From the NCBI GenBank assembly GCA_023159155.1, contig JAJNNX010000082.1, positions 43,135 through 107,134 on the forward strand: a stretch of 64,000 nt of DNA. The letters are read 5' to 3'. This document shows, one piece after another, positions 24,487-36,014 of the stretch (positions are counted from its first letter, which is position 1; the number at the start of each line of letters is the position of its first letter). The position numbers and the translations under genes are program-made. The notes under the pieces were generated by a model. The model was given only the letters and a program-made list of their open reading frames with translations, made no database searches and was not told where the DNA came from. This stretch comes from Ustulina deusta. Taxonomy: Eukaryota > Ascomycota > Sordariomycetes > Xylariales > Xylariaceae.

Positions 24487-24873
24487 TCAGATCCAATTAG
24501 TCCTCTCCAGGCGTCCCATCTCCCCCATTATATTAGAAAAAGAGAAATATAGCTTGGTAGATAGTGCGAGTCTTACCTCTTCATTCGCCAGAACCTCGGT
24601 GCCGACATCATACACGACTTGTCGGCTGAGGTGGAGTAACTGACTCTCTCTCCTTAAGAAAGTATTGTGGCGGATTTCGGGGTAATGACAATTTGCAACC
24701 ATTGTTGAGCCCATTGTCTTGCTGAACTTTAGGTAGAAGAGATACCATGCCGCAATGCGCAAGGATTTATCCACAGGGAGAAGCGTGCGCACCGTTAGTT
24801 GTGAAGAGCACTTCGAATGACCTCTCAAGAAAAAAAGGACTATTGCATTTAGTAGGTCAACAAAAAAGGGCAC
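24487..24873 (-). CDS. Possible coding fragment, unrecognised
   Basis: An open frame of 128 codons with protein-like composition (for example VANCHYPEIRHNTFLRRES and QLLHLSRQVVYDVGTEVLA). It has no ATG at its 5' edge (GTG there; first ATG is internal). A GTAAGA follows the codons for LANEE and could be a splice donor, so this may be an internal exon of a gene whose other exons I cannot place, or a gene fragment. No family recognised. Confidence 0.22.
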   Translation of the reverse strand: MPFFVDLLNAIVLFFLRGHSKCSSQLTVRTLLPVDKSLRIAAWYLFYLKFSKTMGSTMVANCHYPEIRHNTFLRRESQLLHLSRQVVYDVGTEVLANEEVRLALSTKLYFSFSNIMGEMGRLERTNWI

Positions 24874-25267
24874 GCAGTACAGGTATGCCTAAGACACATA
24901 TAGATACGTCCTCAAGTACATGAGGTGTGCAACCTGTACCTTCAAATGTTTGCAAGCCATCTCTGGTCCCTTGTAACTTCCTACATTACCTACTTAAGTA
25001 CCTCCTAGTCAAATAGGCTATCTCGGTACATACCTATGTACCCAGGCCGTTACCCAGAGGACACATATATAGTCACATAATACATCCCCGGATGAATCTT
25101 CATGTGTCTAATCTCACCTCGCATCCATAATATTACATGCTCAGGCATTGGTAAATCCAGGAGACCTCTGCCATGATTTAAATATCTATATTTCTTCAGG
25201 AATTGTCACAGATAGAGGTGTAATTATGAGATAGATAGGAAAGTGTTGATAAGAACTTGAACTATCT

Positions 25268-25450
25268 AAAAAAAAAAAAAGCCAGCTTGGCCAAGCCTCG
25301 AACTGTCAACCTCAAAAGCGCAAAAAAGAATCACAGGGCTTAAGGCGTACTCAACATCCCTGGACCGGAAAGCCCTTGAATGCCTATGGCCCTGCCTCTG
25401 ACACAAGGGTTTGTCCTTACGACTAGATTTACCACTGAGCCACCAACGTG
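25268..25450 (-). ncRNA. Candidate Pol III transcript or tRNA-derived SINE
   Basis: On the minus strand TGGCTCAGTGG (25432-25442) fits the tRNA A-box pattern TRGYNNARNNG. GTTCGAGGC (25295-25303) fits the B-box pattern GWTCRANNC. A run of 13 T (25268-25280) follows as a Pol III terminator, preceded by the palindrome GCTTGGCCAAGC. The A-to-B spacing is about 140 bases, far above an ordinary tRNA gene, and the arms do not fold into a clean cloverleaf. A tRNA-derived SINE, a Pol III small RNA with internal promoter, or an intron-bearing tRNA relic are all possible. No clear target-site duplication was seen. Confidence 0.4.
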
Positions 25451-25508
25451 GTTCGTGTAATAGTGGGAACGTCAGTTGAAGGGAGGCGCACATATCGATG
25501 CTTATAAC

Positions 25509-25526
25509 CTCTCTCTCTCTCTCTCT
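25509..25526. repeat. (CT)n microsatellite
   Basis: Perfect CT dinucleotide run of 18 bases about 60 bases upstream of the Pol III candidate. Confidence 0.85.
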
Positions 25527-26121
25527 TCCTATTAGCCAGAGTACACTTTCCTCCTCCTTGCCTCTCGACTCATTTCGGTCTACAGCTACTTGGCCGTTCG
25601 GTCAGAGGTGACGGGTGCGCCTTGCGTATGTTTAGATCACCCCTAGAGATAAAAGCAGGGACAGGAGCGTCTAGAATATCTCACGAACCTGAACCAACAA
25701 CCGAAACTAATGAAGCTCTGGCCTTGTTCACTGCGGATCGGATCCTGGATAACGTAGCATATAAATCCTTTCATCTCAGTGTTGCATGAACATTGATCAT
25801 GCGTGATGTCGTAATCCGTTATTATTCATTACATGAATCCCTCGTGACAAGTAGCGACAGATCTATGGTATCTAGCAACGCCGTAACACCGTAAAGCACC
25901 CAAATCGGAGATGGTATATACATGAACAGCCAGATTATAGCGGGAAAGCTCTGTCCCAAGCTCGACATAACGAACCCACGACTCAAACAGGCCTCCTCTT
26001 CGGCCCCCCAGAGTCGTGCCGGTATTGTATCTCTTCATGCATCCCCGTCCAGTGTATCCCCATCAATGAGCTTCTCTGAGCAGCCAAGGTACAGCACAAA
26101 GCCGTGTCCGAGGCTCCGAAA

Positions 26122-28734
26122 TTACAGCAGGAAGCTCTGTCCAGGGCTCGAAATGATAAACTCACAGCCCAGCTGGGCTTCCTCGTCGGCCTCCTGGAGT
26201 TCGGCCAGGATTGTATCTCTCGGTGGATCCCCATCTACAAGCTTCTCCTTCACATGGATGATCACGACCTTGAGTCCTCTGAGGGCGTTCGCGAACTGTG
26301 GAACCTGCATGGCGTGGGCTATGTCGGCCTCGAGATCTGTAAGCGACATCTCCGCGGTGGGTGTCGCGATGTGTGGTGTATCGACGCCACTGTACTCTGG
26401 ACCGAACGTGGCGGAACTCGGCCCTTTCTTAACGGGCCTCGTGGATTTGGGTGAGATTGGACGATCCTCTCCTCCATGACCTGCACCGGCGCCGTCGGCT
26501 CCATTTCTGCCCCTTTCGCCCTCTCGCTTGCGCTTCTTAGTCGATTCAAGCTTGGGAGGGTTCTGACGAGCCATCTCGACGGTAGCGGCGAGAGCTTGCA
26601 TCTCCTGAATGACGTATCGGGGTGTGAGGTGGCCGTAAAGACGGTCATCAGTCTGGCTGTTGTCGTATGAGCACTCGATAAAGATAGCAGCTAAATTTCC
26701 GTTCGCGATGCGAGGCGCCGCTTCCTGCCAGATACCTAGATTGCGAGGAGAGAGAGACATCGAATCGGGCTCGACATCGCCGAATATCAGGACTTCGCGG
26801 CCGGTAGCGTTGTCACGGATGAAGTATGCGCTTGAATCATACACACAGATTGTCTCCTTCTCCTGGCCTGCGGCAGAGCCCCTAAACAAAGACGATGGGC
26901 CAGACGCGGCAGTACTACCCGGTACACCTCTCGGAGATGCCGTGACCGCAGAGGTATCGAAACTTCCGTAGCGGGACGAGACCGACGAGCCACGATGTGG
27001 GTGTCTCTCGATGCAATGACCGTGGCTGACGCTGAATAGCTTGACACCGAGCCCATCACTAATCTCGAGATAACCCTTTCCATCCCCTTCACCAAGTGCC
27101 GGGCTACCTCCCTCCACGAGGCGCATGTACGTCACGAGACCAGCGCCATTGTTCTCGTCTGAAAGGTTGGGCCAAATGACGTTGTTGAAGATGTGCTGCT
27201 TAAAGGCCGAGATAGTAGATGGCAGACCTGCTAGTCGCTTGGGCCGAGTTCCCGGAAGTCCGGCGGTGTTGATGATAAAGGCACTGATATGATCGAGATG
27301 GGGGTGAGTGATGAGATACGTGTCGACCAGATGTCTCGTGATGCAGCCAGCGTTGGTGGCTGCGGAAGCAGACGTAATCTCCATACCGGCGAAGGGGCCT
27401 GTCTCGAGAGTATGCGGGAGTGGGACAGAGGTACCCAGGGCCGGAGGCTGTGTTTCTTCGAGGATTTTGGTGATAGATGAAAGATGGACGCCGGCATCGA
27501 CGGCAACGACCGATCCTTTAGCCCACCCCGTCTCGAGGGAGCGCACAAGAAATGCCGTCACATTGTGCTCTTGGGGTCCTCCTCCTGCGCCCTACGGATG
27601 AGGCTCGTGTTAGTATGTAAGCAAACCCAAAATTGAAAAAGTGGCTTGAGATTTGCTGATGAGGCAAATAGGAGTTTGATGCTGAGGACCTCAGGAATTG
27701 CCCGCAGATCGGATGCAAGCACGGGCCTCGAGTTTGCAATAAACACGTGGCCTTGTTGGCGCAAGATGCATGAGCATTGAATGCCCCGGATACCGGGTAT
27801 CGAGCCAAGTCCCGACTTGTCTGCTGCATACATCCGATTAGGTGCGCATGGCAGCCACCGAGGCACCACTGCCTACGGACAGCAAACATTCTAGCCAGTG
27901 CGTATCGATAAAGACGGCAGAAGCACAATAAACGAAGCGCCCACGTGATGTGTCGAACGGCTCTCTTTATCTCGATCAACGTGAATGAGACGCTGGGGCC
28001 ATCTTTGTTGCGTTGTGTTGATCGACGTCCCGCTCTACCCCAGACACCACAAAGGCCGGGGCAAATCTATGGAGCATGTGTACCAGCAGCTCCAACATCC
28101 GATAGTGGCCATCCAGAGGGACTTGGTCCCATGGTGTGTTGCGCGTGGTGGACTCCTTGTCGTCGATGATGCGGGATGCGGCCCCATCGAGCCTCGCCGG
28201 GATTTGGCGCCCGGGAGCAGCGCAAGCGCGTGTACCCGCGCGGCACCATTGACTGCGCCATCTCGGGCTAGATGACTCATTCTGCATAAGATCGACGTCG
28301 CAGAGCGAGACTGGTACAACTGGACTAGTGCAGAGGGTGGTCCGTCCAATCGTCGTCAAGGGAACCAAGCTGGCCCGTGGTAGGATGGCGATGGCCCTGA
28401 TGACAAAGACGGAATTGATGCCGATGCTCCATTGGACACATTGGAGATCTCATTATGCAGGAGACCAAGCGGCCGTCATCTCGGTGTGCTGCACGGCCAA
28501 TTGATGCGACGGTTTCTCGGTGTGTTGCAGTTGCGCTTGCAGCGCCGAGCCTGTGGGTGCGTCCCATGCCACACAACCACCATGGCGTGAGGACAAAGGA
28601 ATTGTGTACGCCAACAAGCTGGGCTGAGTTGCTCATAGACTCGATACTAAAAAAGGGGAAATTCAACTTACGAGGACAATGACCTGAAGTGCAGGTCTTC
28701 TTGCGCCCTCCTCGCCCTCAACCCTTGCCGACAT
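26122..28734 (-). CDS. PDE1: Low-affinity (class II) cAMP phosphodiesterase
   Basis: Hydrolyses 3',5'-cAMP to AMP and damps cAMP-PKA signalling. I join exon 1 (28672-28734, MSARVEGEEGARRPALQVIVL) to exon 2 (26122-27591, starting GAGGGPQEHNVTAFLVRS), giving 510 residues. The junction restores the conserved family start VIVLG-x-GGP. Donor is GTAAGT and acceptor CGTAG, but the intron is 1080 nt, very long for this organism. The class II signature HPHLDHISAF has His117, His119, Asp121 and His122. SHGHCIERH, IFGDVEPDS and IFIECSYDN supply further metal and active-site segments. A Lys/Arg-rich insert (KKRKREGERGR) sits before the C-terminal LGCEFIISSPGQSF. An alternative ATG at 28857 would add 41 residues. 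Enzyme identity is firm; exon 1 is strongly supported by the conserved join. The symbol follows the yeast orthologue. Confidence 0.9.
27592..28671 (-). other. 1.08 kb intron of the cAMP phosphodiesterase gene
   Basis: Donor GTAAGTTGAAT at 28671 downward, acceptor ..CCGTAG ending at 27592. Every other intron placed in this window is 47-166 nt. The interior carries short frames on both strands (for example 27976-28368, minus) with no recognised domain. It might hold an inserted element, an alternative first exon or a small non-coding gene. Confidence 0.55.
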
Positions 28735-31016
28735 GTCTTCCTCGGACGACCTGCTGTTGGCTGTTGCCCCGCCAGTACTTGCACGTCGACGGCAGCAGAG
28801 AGTGGAAACGAAAAAGGCGAAACGAGAGGAATTGGGGAGGGTAGACAGATGTCTCATGTGCTAGACCGGATGAGTGGAGAGCTGCGACGTCAAACTTAAA
28901 GAGTTTCCTGGGAGGGATGTGAGGCGAGTCTTGTAGTAACATGAAGTGTCGGAGGATCGAATTGCTGTACAGTGGATGTCTGGGATTGCGGTGCATGGGC
29001 TTAGAGTGGCTCGTTCCCACCTCGCCCAAAGGCACGCTATATTCGCGACTCGACTCTTGGATACCTCAGGTGCTTACCCAGACTCGGACGGCCTGCCTGC
29101 CTTATCTTGAGCAAGAGTCAAGACACAGCCCCTAGGCCAGCCACGTGACGTTGCCTGAATCCAATTCCTTCTTCCTCCTCACTGGCTGCAGGACCTATCT
29201 ACTCGGACAGATAGGTACCGGGTAGTGCACGCTAGACGGCACCAGTACGTGCCAGTACAATCTAGTGTGCTAAGTACCTAATGGAGCTTAGCACGCTCTC
29301 CGTCTGTTTGCCTGTCTCACGTCTCCGTGCGTTCTTTCCTCCGTTTCATATCCGTCTGTTGGTTTCATGGGTTCGCCTGGCAGTGACGGCGGCCAAATGA
29401 CAAAGGGCAAAGGGCAAAGGACGAAGGAACGCGAAGAAGGGGTCTCCAGACACCCAGACGAGATAGTGCTGGGCAGTTCGGGAAGTCTGGTGTGCTTGAG
29501 CAGAGCATCACGGTACCGTCGGTAGGAGCGGCACATACCGAGCTGCATACAACTCCAACAAGGCGATCGAGGAACCTGGGGAAGATCACATTTAAGGTTA
29601 GATTCATCGCAACGCTGTGCAGCCTGGACGCATGGGGCTTCCAGCTTTTCGCAAATCAGGGCGCCGGGGGTCACAGCTCCAGTCAGCTCCATGCATGATG
29701 ATACCACACACCCTACCGGCCCATGTCCTGTAGGAGACGCCATTGCTCCCCCGCACATGGGGTCTCACACTGCTGGAATATTTTCCTGTCGTACGGGAGC
29801 AAGCGCATCTCGGAAGCTGGCTCCATCCTGGTGAAGGATTATTCGCTCTCCCTCAGCCGAGTCCTACCAAGCATCCAGATCCAGTGCCGCGCTCGGTCGG
29901 CTACTGAACTACACTGCCTAAGGTTAGGTAGCTATCTAGCTCGGTTGCCTGTTGGGCACTTCATCGCCTCCTCTCGGAGATCCCGCTGTGGCGTCCCCCC
30001 CGCCTGCGGCATCCTGCACATCCTGGTGGGGCATGGCGCTTCAAGCGATACGGCACCGCCGGCCACTGCAGGTACAGTACCAACCGCATGATAGCTTTCT
30101 TGTGATACCAACAAATCACACGGATCTATCCACTTGATCTTCCATTCACAACCTACTGTGCCTAGATCTGGTTACAAGTATCATGCAACAATAGCCCACG
30201 TAACGACGAAAACGCCATTCCGTATCTGTCACACCGCATTGAGAGGGAAACACGTATCCACACAAGGTCGACTATTTGACCCTCCGAACCGTTTGTTTTC
30301 GAAGTAGTTCTCCTCATTCAGTTACGTTCTCGTTATTTATCGGCTATCAACTCCTAGACTCGGCCATCCCGGTTGAAACGTAGACCTTCTAATTCAACTA
30401 AGATGGATAACTCGACCTAGTTGAGGATTGGCCCAAGATCAAGGCCGACGACTACGATACTTCGGACACAGGTACTAGGTACATCATGACATATCGCGGC
30501 GAAATTACATCATACAGGGCCACATATTCTAGAATTTTTCATACTATCTCGTAACTTGTATCTAATTGCTTTTCTATATTTAAGGATTACTTTTGCACTA
30601 GGGGGTTTTTCGTCTGTCTCGTTATACACCACCATGGTGATTGGTCATTCATCTTGGTATTAATGCTAAGTCGATACAAATAAGAATGTGTCACAAAAGA
30701 AAACTTTTTAGAGTGGATAGACAAACAAATGACTACCTACTTGTATTGCTCTCAATGTTATGGGATGGTGACATGTACGAGGCAATACTCACCTATGATT
30801 TAAACATGCGAGAAAACATCGATTTTTTTTCTTCTTCTTCCTGGGCTCAGCATTCGCCTCACAACCCACGATACACTGTGGATTATGCTTCATTTGACGC
30901 GATTACCATCATATCATATCGTAACTAGCCATAAGTTCCTACTAGATAATGACTCACCGTTTCAAAATTTTTCTTCTGAAGAAAATTTTTATCTAAAAAG
31001 TACGTATCTATTCTCA
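28735..31016. other. Shared 5' and 3' flank, 2.3 kb, no gene seen
   Basis: Upstream of the phosphodiesterase and downstream of the conserved unknown gene. A 156-codon ATG frame at 29288-29758 (-) is Cys- and Pro-rich, lacks a domain and overlaps other frames, so I do not call it. A short AAAGGGC tandem lies at about 29400-29425, and TAGGTA/TACCTA motifs near 29212 and 29272. The last 500 bases are AT-rich and probably include the 3' untranslated region of the gene ending at 31017. Confidence 0.4.
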
Positions 31017-33755
31017 TCAGGAAGGCGGGAAAGCCTCAGCTTCGAAGGGGGGGAGGAGGGGGGGCAAGGCAAAACCGCCCTCCTTCGGCGACGCCGACAG
31101 ATTCGACGGCGTTTCGTCTGGCTGTCCGTCGTAGTCTTCCGGGTTTCCGAACAGGCTATCGTTATCGTCCGACTCGGCTGCCTTCTGAGGGGGGGAAGCA
31201 GGCAACGGATCCGCTGGTTCGCCACCCAATTCCTCCCCCTGCTGCTGCTGCCCCTGGGACACGTCATGAGCGGGCGGGAGGGACGCCGGCGGACTCACCT
31301 CTCTGTGCTGCTCGTTGGCATCGCCAACAGCCTCTTCGCCGTTTTCTCCCGCGGCCTCTGGTTGGACCCCTGAGACTGAGACTCCGCTTTGAGGCTCGAG
31401 GTCGAGCCCCTGGGCTATCGTCTGAATATCAACTCCGAGGTCGAGGTCGATTTCGATCGGGAAATCCGCGCTGCTGCCTATCGCCGGCGCTGTGTTGTAT
31501 CCGTGCATGTCTGCCCCGCCGGCGGGGACTGCCGTTGCTGCGGGGATGTTGTGCGGCACAGGGGGCGACGCGATACCCCCAAGTTGCTGACGCTTGGGCG
31601 GAGATGTTGTTGCGTCGGTTGCCACGGTCTCGCCGTAGCCCCGCTTCTGCCCTCTTTCCATCTCGAATGGCATATTAGGCGCCTGCAGCGCGTAGCCGTG
31701 CTGGTTGGGATGCACGAAATTCGTAGGTGGGTAGATCAGCTCCGCGGCGTACGCCGGCTCCATCTGCTGAACGTAAGGGGGAGGAAGGAACTGCTGGCCA
31801 TTATTCTGCACGGGGAATGGATGGGGGGGACTGACCAAACGCGAGTTGGGACTCCCTTTCCTCCGGCTCTGGCTCTGGCTCTGGCCCGGGTTCTCGATCT
31901 CGTCGAGCCGCGCCGCGGCGTCGGCCACGGGGAAGCCGTTCTCGTCGAGCAGCCCGTACTTCTGATAGGCGCGCAGTTTCCGCTTGAGCTCGGGGTTGCC
32001 GCGGTGCTTGGCCATGTCGATGCCCTTCCTCTTCTCGCGGTTCCGGGCCAGCGCCTTGGGCTCGTGCTCGAGCTTGAAGTTGATGAGACACTGCGCCAGC
32101 GAGGTCTCGTGGTCGCGGATCCGCTTCCGCCCGTGCGACTTGAGGTGCCACCAGGCCTCGTACGTGGCGATCCACCAGGTCCGCAGCTCGACGTCGATGC
32201 CGGTGAGCTTGTGCTCGAGCGAGAAATACGGGTGCGACTCCCGCTTGAACACGCGGCAGTCGGGCCGGATGTCGATGAGGTGCCACAGGTCGATCAGGTC
32301 GAAGTGGTGCTCGAGGCAGTACAGGTGGACGTACCCGGCGTTGTGGAACGGGTCGATCATCTCGCCGTCCACGTTCCGCCGCTCGTCCAGGATCACCCAC
32401 GGATCGCCCACCGCGATGGTGTTCGCGTACTGGCAGTTCTGGAACCGGCACTTGGTCGACTCCCCGCCGCGCGGGTACCGCCAGTTCGCCATGGCCGCCG
32501 GCCACCCGATCCATAGCGTCAGCCCCTGTCGGAATTTCCTCTTGCTCGACTTCACGCCCGGCAGGCGCCGGGGAGGTTCGAAGTCCTCGTCCAAGGTCGG
32601 CCCCAGGAGGTACTGTCGCATCTGGTGGGGGTCGAGGAAGAGGCCGGCCACGAGCTCACCCTTTTCCGTGTACGTGAAGAGGCGCCGCCCTTTCTCGTCG
32701 CGCGGGCCCCAGTCCGCCGGCTTCGGCGGCGACGGCCCGTAGTACCGCTCCGGCTCCACTTCCTCGTTCGCCAGCTTGCGGTGCGTCTTGCGCGGGATCT
32801 TGTCGTTCAGGAGCGGTACCCCGTGGTGGTTCTTCGCTGGCCGCTTTAGCGGTGGTGACGTGGTGACTGTGCCGGCTGAGGGGGGTTGCTGGCTGTGGAG
32901 GGAGCGATCTATTGGTTCGGGGACGGAGGAGGGGTTGCGGCTGTCGATTACTGCCTGTCCCCCTTCAGGGGCTGGTCGAGTGCCACGTCGAGGGACTCGT
33001 CGAGGGACTGGCAAGTTGGCCCGTTGGCGGCGGGGCGGCCACGGAGCTTGGTAGACTGGGTTCGGGGGCTGTTGGTACATTGCTGGTTGGTGGTTTAATT
33101 GGTAACCTCCAGGCTGCTGATGAATCATCGGCTGGCTATTCATTGGCATTCTCATAATAGGCGGTCCGTAAATCCTGGATTGGGCATTCATTTGAGTGAT
33201 CATCGGGTCTTGAAACAGTTGTTGGCCAATCATTTGAGCAGGCAACTGTTGCTGGTAAACTGGAGGTTGGCCTTGAAGTTGAGTGCCCATCGGAAAATAC
33301 TGAGGATGCCCCTGATTATTGAGTGGGTGAGGAATAAAGGCGGGATCGGTAGTGAGCAGTTTATCTAACGGTTGTTGTTGTTGTTGTTGTTGATTATTAG
33401 ACCAGCCCATACCGAGGTTGTTGATATCAAGAAAATTTATGTCGGTATATGTAGACTGAGGAGCAAGGCTAAGTTGTTGAGGGTTGATGAACTGTGGTTG
33501 CTCAGAGCACAGTCCATGGCTAGGATCAGGAGCAGATGAGACCGGTGCTTCTAGTTGGGGTGAAGAAGTGGTCAGAGCCTCTGGAGCTGGAACTTCCTGA
33601 ACTTCCTCACTTGGGAAATCGACAGCCAGCGCATCTTCGATTTGAGGATCAATATTCTCACTGAAATTGACGCCGGGAAAGAGAGGATTCGACATGCCAT
33701 CCAGGGTATCCTGTTGCGGATTTGAAAAGTCGAGATCTGGGAATGTGTCTGCCAT
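31017..33755 (-). CDS. Conserved fungal protein of unknown function, Q/P-rich N-terminus
   Basis: Single exon of 912 residues from the ATG at 33755 (AAA before it, MADTFPDLDFS). Three regions can be seen. Residues 1-330 are low-complexity with Gln/Pro/Asn richness and a run of seven Gln near residue 125, as in transcriptional co-regulators. A conserved-looking core lies at about residues 340-590: RLFTYTEKGELVAGLF, LTLWIGWPAAMANWRYP, a KCRFQNC pair of cysteines, YCLEHH, then HPYFSLEHKL and WWIATYEAWWHLK. The C-terminus is a long disordered Pro/Gln/acid-rich tail. The paired Cys and CysLeuGluHis suggest, but do not prove, a metal site. I recall similar uncharacterised ascomycete proteins with the WIGWP and CxxxxC core, but no named function. 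Coding DNA in the core is very GC-rich, producing a 375-codon shadow frame on the other strand. Confidence 0.8.
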   Translation of the reverse strand: MADTFPDLDFSNPQQDTLDGMSNPLFPGVNFSENIDPQIEDALAVDFPSEEVQEVPAPEALTTSSPQLEAPVSSAPDPSHGLCSEQPQFINPQQLSLAPQSTYTDINFLDINNLGMGWSNNQQQQQQQPLDKLLTTDPAFIPHPLNNQGHPQYFPMGTQLQGQPPVYQQQLPAQMIGQQLFQDPMITQMNAQSRIYGPPIMRMPMNSQPMIHQQPGGYQLNHQPAMYQQPPNPVYQAPWPPRRQRANLPVPRRVPRRGTRPAPEGGQAVIDSRNPSSVPEPIDRSLHSQQPPSAGTVTTSPPLKRPAKNHHGVPLLNDKIPRKTHRKLANEEVEPERYYGPSPPKPADWGPRDEKGRRLFTYTEKGELVAGLFLDPHQMRQYLLGPTLDEDFEPPRRLPGVKSSKRKFRQGLTLWIGWPAAMANWRYPRGGESTKCRFQNCQYANTIAVGDPWVILDERRNVDGEMIDPFHNAGYVHLYCLEHHFDLIDLWHLIDIRPDCRVFKRESHPYFSLEHKLTGIDVELRTWWIATYEAWWHLKSHGRKRIRDHETSLAQCLINFKLEHEPKALARNREKRKGIDMAKHRGNPELKRKLRAYQKYGLLDENGFPVADAAARLDEIENPGQSQSQSRRKGSPNSRLVSPPHPFPVQNNGQQFLPPPYVQQMEPAYAAELIYPPTNFVHPNQHGYALQAPNMPFEMERGQKRGYGETVATDATTSPPKRQQLGGIASPPVPHNIPAATAVPAGGADMHGYNTAPAIGSSADFPIEIDLDLGVDIQTIAQGLDLEPQSGVSVSGVQPEAAGENGEEAVGDANEQHREVSPPASLPPAHDVSQGQQQQGEELGGEPADPLPASPPQKAAESDDNDSLFGNPEDYDGQPDETPSNLSASPKEGGFALPPLLPPFEAEAFPPS

Positions 33756-36014
33756 TTTCGCCTGGCTCACTGTAAACTACTGGACAAGATCGGCTGGTGA
33801 GTCTCGGACTGGTAGCGAGGCCTGCTATGCTACCCCGATCATGTGCAGTAAAGATGTTCCCAGTGGTGCCAAGTCTGGCTTCGGAATCGAAATAAGCAGT
33901 GAACACCTTTGTGGCCATGTGAAATGATGATTTATATATTTCGATATGAGATCTTTATCTATGTGCCCTGGTAAATAACATTGTTCTCATACAAGACAAC
34001 CACCACTTCAATGGACGTTCTTTGATGACAAGGGCCTTGTTCCTATTCCCATCCTAGGGAAATAAACAATCCACGATCACAACAAAGCTCTACGATTAGA
34101 AGGGTAACGGTTGTCCGAGATGAACATGAGAACAATGCTCTCCGGAAACAGTACCTCGGTTGGCAACCTTGGAGCAAACATGTCGATTGTTAACACCATG
34201 CTGACCGAAGCCAGTCCACAGTTTGAGAACGAGTACAAGATACAACGAGATATCTGGGATAGGTCAGTGAAGATTCACCACGATAATCCTAGCCGTGGGT
34301 ATGGATTGAACAGCGTAATCAGAGCTTATGCATTTTTTCCACATCAATGTTCAGAACAGGTCTGTGAATGCGTTGATTTCATCATATAGAGAACCGAGAA
34401 AAAAGAGGTGCGGGTCAAAGTGCAGAGAGAAGCTTACGTGCTGCCTGAAAAGGTCAAATCTCGTTTAAACCTGTTGAGATGAGTAATATATACAAGAGTA
34501 TGTTGTCTGGTATCTGCTTCTTGGTAGCCGATATGGGTTCAATCAGAGTCGGCAATGAGAATGTAAGATAATCGACTTGTTTGGACAGAGTCTACGACCA
34601 GGTTCTCGACTCTTTGTTGAACGACTGGAAAGACATACAAGTCTGTTAAAGACTCCTCCAACTGTTCATCCAGGGCTTGCTGGGTCTCTTCACATGAGAG
34701 GAGCATGTAGAAAGAGTCATAATTGTGTCGGTAGGATATATCCTTTGACCTCTATCTCAATATGCTTGCCGTAGTAGTCTGTAACACCAAGAGGTGTAAT
34801 ACGGAGGTATAAGTGAAGGTGAAGCATGAAGTTCAATTTAGTAGAAAGAGAATAAAAGATTTGAGGTTGCTAACCTGGTACCTAATCTCATGGAGTGGAG
34901 AAGGCTTATCGATAAACTCAAGATTATTGAACCCCTGCCCTGAACCCTAGGTACCTAGGTAGATTTTCCACAGTAGGTATGTATTTTGCCGAGACTGTAC
35001 CATCTATTTTCGGCAGATGGCCATCCCAGAAACAGTTATCGATTACGTAGTGGCTTCCATTGGCTTATACTCATGCGCTTCGAGTAGCGCAGTTACACCA
35101 GGATCTAGACTATCCAGTCCCTGATAGGTATTAAGACATGGTGATACGTATGGGTTGCTTGTAGGACGAACACATCGATTCCGGAGCTGTAACTTGTTAC
35201 AGCGCATAGCTGACTCGGTCCTACTTACCGACTTCCTGCACGCGAAGTGTGTACTGCTTAGGTAGGTTAGGTGCCTCTGTCGGTTGGTATATGGGTATGT
35301 CTAGGTTAGAAACCAGCCTACGGAAATGTAGATTGGCATGTATATGTAATGTGGGTAGGTATGTAGCTCCACGCAGGAGGTGGAGGTTCTTGCCCCCGAT
35401 CTTCGACCCTTTTTCCCATTAAACGAGAAGCGGCGCTTCGTATTGATTCAAACCCCAACCTGTCCCCGGTTTTCCCCTCGTCCTGGCGAATCAATGCCGG
35501 CAATGCCCAAGCTACAACGGCTGGTTCCCCTCTCAAAGAAAAGGCGCCAAACACCGCCAGCCCTTTATACAGTACACACAGCAGGCAGTACTACAGCACT
35601 CATAGGTACCAACAGGTACATACCTATATTGGTGCAATATCTCACCACTGCACATCGGACTGGCCATCTGTACACGAGACGTGCGTTACGTATTTAGCAA
35701 CCAGAACATCCACACATCACCAAGCACCCGAACCATTGCTTGCCTGCCTGCCTCTCCTTCTCGCCAGCCATCCAATTCATCCCGTCCGTTTGTTTTCTTT
35801 TGTTGTCTGCATTGGCCTGTTTACCCGTCCTTGGTTGTGCCTCGACCCGACAGCGCTTTTGCGAAAGCCATGCCATCTCCCTCGACGTGACATCGCGATT
35901 CGCTCGCCGGTCCAATTCCGTCGTTTCCCGCTGCCGCCGCTACCATAGACCACAATCCGTCCCGCCGACTCCTCGCCCATTTTCGCCGGATATTCCATCC
36001 ATTGCGCCGCGGCA
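33756..36014. other. Divergent intergenic region, 2.3 kb
   Basis: Lies between two divergently transcribed genes (the unknown protein and CPS1/DIP2). A frame at 34120-34389 (+, 89 codons from its first ATG) has mixed composition but no domain, so I do not call it. The last ~300 bases before 36015 are strongly pyrimidine-rich, the usual leader of fungal housekeeping genes. TACCTA/TAGGTA motifs cluster at 34950-34980, 35260-35370 and 35605-35630. Confidence 0.45.

Noticed and set aside
29288..29758. 156-codon Cys-rich ATG frame (-)
   Set aside because: No signal peptide or regular Cys spacing, lies in the promoter region of the phosphodiesterase, and is overlapped by other frames.
31389..32516. 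375-codon open frame on the plus strand opposite the conserved unknown gene
   Set aside because: It lies fully antisense to GC-rich coding DNA, is Val/Arg/Leu-biased without a domain, and is what high third-position GC produces in the shadow frame.
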